Shown piece by piece: positions 59,374 to 64,000 of a DNA stretch of 64,000 nt (positions are counted from its first letter, which is position 1; each line of letters begins with the position of its first letter). The translations under genes and the position numbers were made by a program. The DNA lies in the NCBI RefSeq assembly GCF_000176155.1, contig NZ_ACZO01000007.1, positions 434,001 through 498,000 of the forward strand, written 5' to 3'. The stretch comes from Vibrio metschnikovii CIP 69.14 (GTDB lineage: Bacteria; Pseudomonadota; Gammaproteobacteria; Enterobacterales; Vibrionaceae). The notes under the pieces were generated by a model. That model was not told where the DNA came from. It was given only the letters and a program-made list of their open reading frames with translations, and searched no databases.

Positions 59374-61410
59374 TTATTGAAGGCTCAGTTTACACTGTAA
59401 ATCACTCAATAACCGAGCGAGCTGCTGACGTAATACTTGCTCTGTTTGTTTACGTCCGGTATAGCCATGAATGGCTGCACACTCTGTCCAGGTACGCTGT
59501 TGAATGACTTTTTCAATCAATAAATCTTCGATCACCATTGAGGATTGAAAAGCAGAATGAATGAGGAGTTTTTCAATCCATACAGCGACACTTTCATAAT
59601 TCGCCCCACCCATACTGTAACGAGTCAATAAATCAACCGGCAACGTTATTCGCTTCTCGGTTTTAGCTTCGCTCAATAACAAACAAACCGTCTTTGCAGC
59701 TAAGCACTGCAAACTATCTTTCAACTCGTAGAGCAAATGTGCTTGGAATTGCCGACGAGCTTGAGAGAGCCATTCTACGTGTCGAGCGTAGATCATCAGT
59801 AATGAAAAACAACCACTCGCTTGATCACGCTGTGAACCTAACTTGATGCTATGAAAACCATTGCGTTGCCAAAAATGGATAAGCTCCGGCGTAGCACCAA
59901 AGCTGGTAGCAACATAATCACAAGGATGGCGTTCAATAAAGTGAGTCAGTAACTGGCTGCCAATACCCAAATGTTGTCGCTGGGGATGAACCGCTATTCG
60001 CATCACTCGCCAACATTGCTGCTGCGCTGCCTGCGTTATTCCCATCTGATTGGCTAATGTAATCGGGGCAAGATGCCCCCGAGGACGACGCTGACCTAAC
60101 TGAATCGATTCAATTAACTCTTGATCCAATCCGCCCTCTTGCACCGCTAAGAGACACCCAACCAGACACTGCTGATGGCTAGCAACGTAGAGCGTTAATT
60201 TTTCGTCACTCAACAAATGGAAAAGATCATTCGGCGAAGTTTGATAATGGGCATTAACCAATAAACCAAACGCCTCTTTTAACAAACCCGGTGACGCCAA
60301 TAACTCGGTTTTCGATACACTAAAATAATCGATATTATCGAGCGTGATCGCTGCTAAATCCGACCGTAAATCATAATTGAGGAGAAAGGTCTCTCGATGC
60401 CAAGTCTCTAGAGGGTCTTGCGCAGCCCAGCGAATAGGTTGCTCCAAATGTAGACAATGCGTTTGTGGTCGATGCTGTGCTAACCAGTGTTGAAATTTGA
60501 GCGTGAAACCTCGCCCACAACCTTCATAGCCATGAATAGTGGTCGAAAAGACCGCTCGATGATAACGCTCAACAAAACGATACAAAAACGGTAACGGCAG
60601 TGCTGCTGCCTCATCGACCAACAATAAATCACAGTCATGCTCATGTTGCTCCAGCTCATCTGGAGCAATAAACTGTAATTGAGAAGCTTGATAATCAATT
60701 TTATCTTTACTTACCTCGGCACCGGGTAAACCTTGCGCTGCAAAATAAAACACCGGAGTAATCGCCGATAAGCGTGGCGCTGTAATGATGATCTTGAGCG
60801 TTCGCGATTGCATTAACTTGGCAGCAGCGATACCTAAAGCGCTACTTTTGCCTCTACCGCGATCGGCGGTAAGTAATAATGGGCGCTTACGATGTCCAGT
60901 AACCACTCGAAGCATCGCCTCAACCGCTAATGCTTGTTCTTGGGTATGGCATGACTCAGGAACAAGGAAAGACTTAGGAAGGGCAGGAATATCGCTTTCG
61001 GTAACAATCAATAACTGCTCAAGTGCTCGAGTAAGCCAAATATTATCAGCGGCGGTAGGATTAACCTGATGACCGATAATAAACAGAAGCCCGCCACCAA
61101 TTAATGTCCCTAAGGCAGCACTAAAACTATTAGCATCAAATCCTTGGCTAAAATCCGTGATCAATACATGACATTCTTGACCTAAAAGACGCTGTCCTTG
61201 GTTATACGCTAACGAAGAAGCGGCGAAAAACGGAACACCACCAAGTTGTACAACACGATGTTCCTCTACTGTTGCAAGCCATGCTTGAAGAACATGTCGA
61301 CTCCATGGTAGTTCACCAGACAGATAAACGGCAAAGCGGTGATTACGCTGTTGTGCACAGCGTTGGAGAGATTGGAAGTAGTTAAGATAATCGGTCGTTA
61401 AAGTCGTCAT
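59374..61410 (-). CDS. tmcA: tRNA(Met) cytidine acetyltransferase TmcA
   Basis: Enzyme that uses acetyl-CoA and ATP or GTP to make N4-acetylcytidine at the wobble base of elongator tRNA(Met). The 678-residue product has an N-terminal domain, a RecA/helicase-like ATPase with Walker A LTADRGRGKSSALG (about 180-193) and the DEAA motif (LLVDEAAALPLP), a GNAT acetyltransferase domain (RVMRIAVHPQRQHLGIGSQLL, about 455-475) and a C-terminal tRNA-binding region. The last six codons before LSLQ read D-L-Q-C-K-L and contain a parS2 site (59388-59402). The start at 61410 has no strong ribosome site. It is divergent from the PotD-like gene. Confidence 0.95.
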   Translation of the reverse strand: MTTLTTDYLNYFQSLQRCAQQRNHRFAVYLSGELPWSRHVLQAWLATVEEHRVVQLGGVPFFAASSLAYNQGQRLLGQECHVLITDFSQGFDANSFSAALGTLIGGGLLFIIGHQVNPTAADNIWLTRALEQLLIVTESDIPALPKSFLVPESCHTQEQALAVEAMLRVVTGHRKRPLLLTADRGRGKSSALGIAAAKLMQSRTLKIIITAPRLSAITPVFYFAAQGLPGAEVSKDKIDYQASQLQFIAPDELEQHEHDCDLLLVDEAAALPLPFLYRFVERYHRAVFSTTIHGYEGCGRGFTLKFQHWLAQHRPQTHCLHLEQPIRWAAQDPLETWHRETFLLNYDLRSDLAAITLDNIDYFSVSKTELLASPGLLKEAFGLLVNAHYQTSPNDLFHLLSDEKLTLYVASHQQCLVGCLLAVQEGGLDQELIESIQLGQRRPRGHLAPITLANQMGITQAAQQQCWRVMRIAVHPQRQHLGIGSQLLTHFIERHPCDYVATSFGATPELIHFWQRNGFHSIKLGSQRDQASGCFSLLMIYARHVEWLSQARRQFQAHLLYELKDSLQCLAAKTVCLLLSEAKTEKRITLPVDLLTRYSMGGANYESVAVWIEKLLIHSAFQSSMVIEDLLIEKVIQQRTWTECAAIHGYTGRKQTEQVLRQQLARLLSDLQCKLSLQ
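59388..59402. other. parS2-type site inside the tmcA coding sequence
   Basis: GTTTACACTGTAAAT fits NTTTACANTGTAAAN and differs from the other two sites only at the free central base. It lies 14 bases inside the 3' end of tmcA, so its bases are constrained by both centromere and protein functions. Confidence 0.83.
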
Positions 61411-61634
61411 ACAGATTCACATTTCATCATGATTTGGCAATGGTAGCACAAAAGGTAAAGTGGATACGGTATCGGCTTGCGCGACACAATAAACATCATG
61501 CTAAGCCAAAGAATTGAGAAGGTTAAAATAATTGTTCTTAACGATAAATTATATTTGCTTTATTGAAACACCGATTTAACTAATTATGCATCTGAACACC
61601 AGCATTGGGCTGGACTTTAAGGAACGAAAATGCA

Positions 61635-62669
61635 ATGAAATCTTTCATCAAAGGATTGGTCCTCGCAGCTGTCATTACTTCTGCTCAAGTGAGTGCGCAA
61701 GCACAAAGACTGAATGTTTACGCTTGGGGTGGCTACCTGCCAGAAAAATCACTCAAACAGTTTGAAGCTCAAGAAGGCGTTTCGATCCATTATTCAACCT
61801 TCGAGAATAATGAATCCATGTACACTAGGCTCAAACTTCTTAAAGGCAGCGGATATGATGTTGTTTTTGCTTCCGCTTATTTTATTGAAAAAATGGCTCG
61901 TGAAGGGCTATTGAGCGAATTGGATCACGCACAAATTCCAAACATGAAAGATGCTATGCCATCGTTATTAGGTCAAGCGCATGATCCAAAGAACCAGTAT
62001 TCTTTGCCCTACATTTGGGGCATTACTGGCCTTAGCTACAACGCTGCTTATTTGCCTAACGGAATTTCTCGCTGGGCCGATCTGTGGGACCCGAAATATG
62101 TCCGTCAAGTCATGCTGATTGATGATATGCGTGATGTATTTGGTATGGCACTGAAACTCAATGGATTTAGTATCAATACCCAAAACGAAGCAGAAATAGA
62201 AAAGGCTTATCAATCATTGGTTGCCTTAAAACGTAATGTATTGCTGTATAACTCTGATGCGCCGCATGTACCTTATGTTTCTGGCGAAGTCGCCCTAGGC
62301 ATGCAGTGGAATGGCAACGCATTCCAAGGCCAAGAAGAGCTACCAGAGCTTACCTTCGTGATGCCTGAAGAAGGTGCTGTACTATGGATGGATAACTTTA
62401 CTATTCCTTCCGGTAGTAATAATAAAGCACTAGCCCATAAATTTATTAATTTTATGTATCAAGCTGAGAATCAAGCCGAGATAGTAAACAGTTTAGGTTA
62501 TGCATCCGCAACGCAATCAGGAAGAGCTTTATTAGCGGACGAACTACGTAATAATCCGTCGATTTTTCCTTCTGATGAAGAGATGCAAAAAGGCGAATTT
62601 ATTAACGATGTAGGCCCAGAAGCGCTCGTTATTTATGAACGCTACTGGCAGCGTCTGCGTAATCAATAA
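61635..62669 (+). CDS. PotD-like periplasmic polyamine-binding protein
   Basis: 344 residues from ATG 61635. A signal peptide (cleaved near VSAQA, residue 22) precedes a type II periplasmic binding fold: RLNVYAWGGYLP, FENNESMYTRLKLL, GYDVVFASAYFIEKM, LPYIWGITGLSYN and GAVLWMDNFTIPSGS match the PotD/PotF family. A TTG start at 61605 is possible, but ATG 61635 gives a normal signal sequence. It should bind spermidine, putrescine or a relative. No permease or ATPase genes are adjacent, so it may be an orphan that serves a distant transporter or a signalling receptor such as the MbaA/NspS type. It lies between tmcA and parB with a terminator downstream. Confidence 0.87.
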   Translation: MKSFIKGLVLAAVITSAQVSAQAQRLNVYAWGGYLPEKSLKQFEAQEGVSIHYSTFENNESMYTRLKLLKGSGYDVVFASAYFIEKMAREGLLSELDHAQIPNMKDAMPSLLGQAHDPKNQYSLPYIWGITGLSYNAAYLPNGISRWADLWDPKYVRQVMLIDDMRDVFGMALKLNGFSINTQNEAEIEKAYQSLVALKRNVLLYNSDAPHVPYVSGEVALGMQWNGNAFQGQEELPELTFVMPEEGAVLWMDNFTIPSGSNNKALAHKFINFMYQAENQAEIVNSLGYASATQSGRALLADELRNNPSIFPSDEEMQKGEFINDVGPEALVIYERYWQRLRNQ

Positions 62670-62688
62670 TCGTCCATACACTTAACAT

Positions 62689-62726
62689 AAAAAAAGACAG
62701 CCCATTTTATGGGCTGTCTTTTTTTA
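62689..62726. terminator. terminator between the PotD-like gene and parB
   Basis: AAAAAAAGACAGCCCA / TGGGCTGTCTTTTTTT forms a long perfect stem with a 5-base loop. It serves both convergent genes. Confidence 0.95.
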
Positions 62727-62749
62727 TGTTGAAAGAAAACGATACCGAG

Positions 62750-63721
62750 TTAGCTAAGTTTCTTTTCGAGAAAGTCTAAAATCTCTTGAGCCAATTGGTC
62801 ATCAACTTTTTGGATATTCAGCGTTAATAGCGGCCCTTTACGCTGATAGTTGACTCGGCCTTTGACCAGCTCAATTTTATTATTCAGCGTTTTTTTCGGT
62901 GGCGAAAGCTGCTCTATCCAAGATTCTATCGTTTCTGTGACCTCTTTGGTGATCCGAGTAACCCCTTGAGACTGACAGTGTTGCCAAACAAAGCCATTGG
63001 CTTGCTGACATTTATCTAACAACTCTTTTTGCTGATCAGGTGTTAATTCATTAAATTGCTTATGTAATTTAACGATGGTCGGTCGACCAAGTTCAACCAC
63101 ATTTGGGTAAGCTTGTAACAGGGCTAGAGGCAGTGAAGCCGCCTTTAGCGCTCCGCTGACTAACGCCTCACTGCACTGAAACATCTTAGCTAACGCTTTT
63201 TGATCTTCTGCTGCTCCACTATCAAGCTGAGCTTGCATTTCTTTGCCTTTTTCATACAGAGATAAGGGCTTATGTGCATTCGCTACATCAGACAAAAATT
63301 TAGCATGATCGCTAGTGATATTATCAGCGACATAAACTAAAAAATCTTGCTTGGCAATCAAACACGATTTACGACGGCGACTACCATCTAGGATCTCAAT
63401 TTGTCCGTTCTCAAGCCGACGACCGACAGCCGGATATTGCTGCCCACGCTCACGTAACGTATTGAGAATATCGGCCAACGCATGTTCGTTAAGGAATGAT
63501 TGCTCACGCGCATTTTGAGTAAAAACAGAAGTACGACTATCAATCTCTGAAGCCGGTATACGAATAAGTTCAAAAGTTACCATCGCTTCACCGGCAACGG
63601 TTAACTCAATGATCTGCGCTTGGGCTTTAGCAGCGGCTTGTGCCTCTTGCGGGGTAGAGGCCCGTCTTTTATCGGCTTTACCGAACAATTTAGCGTTCAG
63701 ATCAGATGTTTTTATGGCCAT
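62750..63721 (-). CDS. parB2: chromosome II partition protein ParB2
   Basis: Centromere-binding protein, 323 residues. An N-terminal ParA-interacting segment is followed by the ParB/Sulfiredoxin-like box (about 80-120, IEILDGSRRRKSCLIAKQDFLVY) and a helix-turn-helix region (AEDQKALAKMFQCSEALVSGALKAASLP). This belongs to the plasmid-like/chromosome II ParB branch, not the chromosome I type. It lies 7 bases after parA, with GGGG as ribosome site overlapping the parA end, so the pair is an operon. Three parS2 sites lie 2-13 kb away in this window. It should bind those and spread, and cooperate with ParA2 in positioning the chromosome II origin. Confidence 0.93.
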   Translation of the reverse strand: MAIKTSDLNAKLFGKADKRRASTPQEAQAAAKAQAQIIELTVAGEAMVTFELIRIPASEIDSRTSVFTQNAREQSFLNEHALADILNTLRERGQQYPAVGRRLENGQIEILDGSRRRKSCLIAKQDFLVYVADNITSDHAKFLSDVANAHKPLSLYEKGKEMQAQLDSGAAEDQKALAKMFQCSEALVSGALKAASLPLALLQAYPNVVELGRPTIVKLHKQFNELTPDQQKELLDKCQQANGFVWQHCQSQGVTRITKEVTETIESWIEQLSPPKKTLNNKIELVKGRVNYQRKGPLLTLNIQKVDDQLAQEILDFLEKKLS

Positions 63722-63728
63722 GAATTAC

Positions 63729-64000
63729 TTACCCCTGATTTAAAGAAAGCCAATGTGAATGCAAAACACGCTCTAGCTCAAGTGCGCTTTTTTGCACCGC
63801 GTCTTGCGCTGTGGCTAAGGTTTTTTTACCGCCCTCAAAATCACTCGTCGTTAAATCAAACACGGTACTGTAGGTATCAGCACAAGTTTCAAAAGCACGG
63901 CTACGTGGAATAGTAGCCATCATCACTTGCTCGCCCAATAAATAGTTCATCTCGGTTAATACAGAAACTTGCTTTTTATTATCGTCTTCAAACATCGTTG
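63729..64000 (-). CDS. parA2: ParA2 partition ATPase, C-terminal part (cut by window end)
   Basis: The frame runs off the right edge of the window; only about the last 90 codons are present. The visible sequence (EQVMMATIPRSRAFETCADTYSTVFDLTTSD) matches the C-terminal region of ParA proteins, where it follows the nucleotide-binding core. The Walker motifs lie outside the window. It ends 7 bases before parB. The identity is inferred from this segment and the parB neighbour, and the start is not visible. Confidence 0.85.
   Translation of the reverse strand, partial: TMFEDDNKKQVSVLTEMNYLLGEQVMMATIPRSRAFETCADTYSTVFDLTTSDFEGGKKTLATAQDAVQKSALELERVLHSHWLSLNQG

Noticed and set aside
1-64000. CRISPR arrays, integron attC sites, prophage or complete insertion sequences
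   Set aside because: No regularly spaced repeats, no attC consensus pairs, no phage structural genes and no flanked transposase were seen on reading both strands.

Overview
The window is about 64 kb of bacterial chromosome from a Vibrio. The gene content and order match the origin-proximal arm of the small chromosome (chromosome II) of the Vibrio cholerae group: maltose/glycogen genes, a chitinase, a PlzD-type PilZ protein, a DUF368 undecaprenyl-phosphate translocase and, at the right edge, a chromosome-II-type parB with the 3' end of parA. Three perfect copies of a 15-bp palindrome of the parS2 type (at 50987, 59346 and 59388) support this placement. The species cannot be fixed from the sequence alone. 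No tRNA, rRNA, CRISPR array, prophage, integron attC site or intact insertion sequence was seen.

Layout. 1-6.3 kb: glutamate symporter gltS, then a leftward overlapping set: DUF523/DUF1722 protein, MerR regulator, CPD photolyase and L,D-transpeptidase, with a pair of dyads upstream that look like the MerR operator. 6.6-13.2 kb: deoD, a transposase-like zinc-ribbon gene, a tandem pair of TPR-GGDEF genes (the first degenerate and split by an in-frame stop) and a plzD-like c-di-GMP receptor. 13.2-17.4 kb: a divergent Qrr-like small RNA, DUF368 (popT), a frameshifted sstT and a Sel1-repeat protein. 17.6-25.9 kb: malM, maltoporin, divergent glgX, an ABC exporter, DUF445 and a PAP2 phosphatase. 26-38 kb: a degenerate arginase-fold protein, an IclR regulator, an NhaC-type antiporter, a chemoreceptor, a multidomain chitinase, DUF2057, a DASS transporter and an AEC carrier. 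37.9-48.5 kb: a canonical Qrr quorum-sensing RNA with LuxO and sigma-54 sites, then glgB, malQ, malP and divergent malT. 48.6-57.7 kb: yibL, two chemoreceptors, a REC-REC-GGDEF protein, a YkgJ protein and a 6-4-type FeS photolyase translationally coupled to an SDR. 57.7-64 kb: a Tat-exported SQR-like flavoprotein, tmcA, a PotD-like binding protein, parB and partial parA.

How it fits together. One theme is alpha-glucan use: porin, MalM, phosphorylase, amylomaltase, branching and debranching enzymes, and the MalT activator with putative MalT and CRP sites. A second is signalling: two Qrr-family RNAs, two intact and one decayed GGDEF gene, a PilZ receptor and three chemoreceptors. A third is light-damage repair: two photolyases and a MerR protein. 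A fourth is chromosome II partition: parAB2 plus parS2.

The most noteworthy observations are the two Qrr-family RNAs (one with an altered core and no sigma-54 site), the dead GGDEF gene beside its active paralogue, a parS2 site embedded in the tmcA coding sequence, the MerR/photolyase operator dyads, an RBS-sequestering hairpin in front of the PAP2 phosphatase gene, and the frameshift in sstT.
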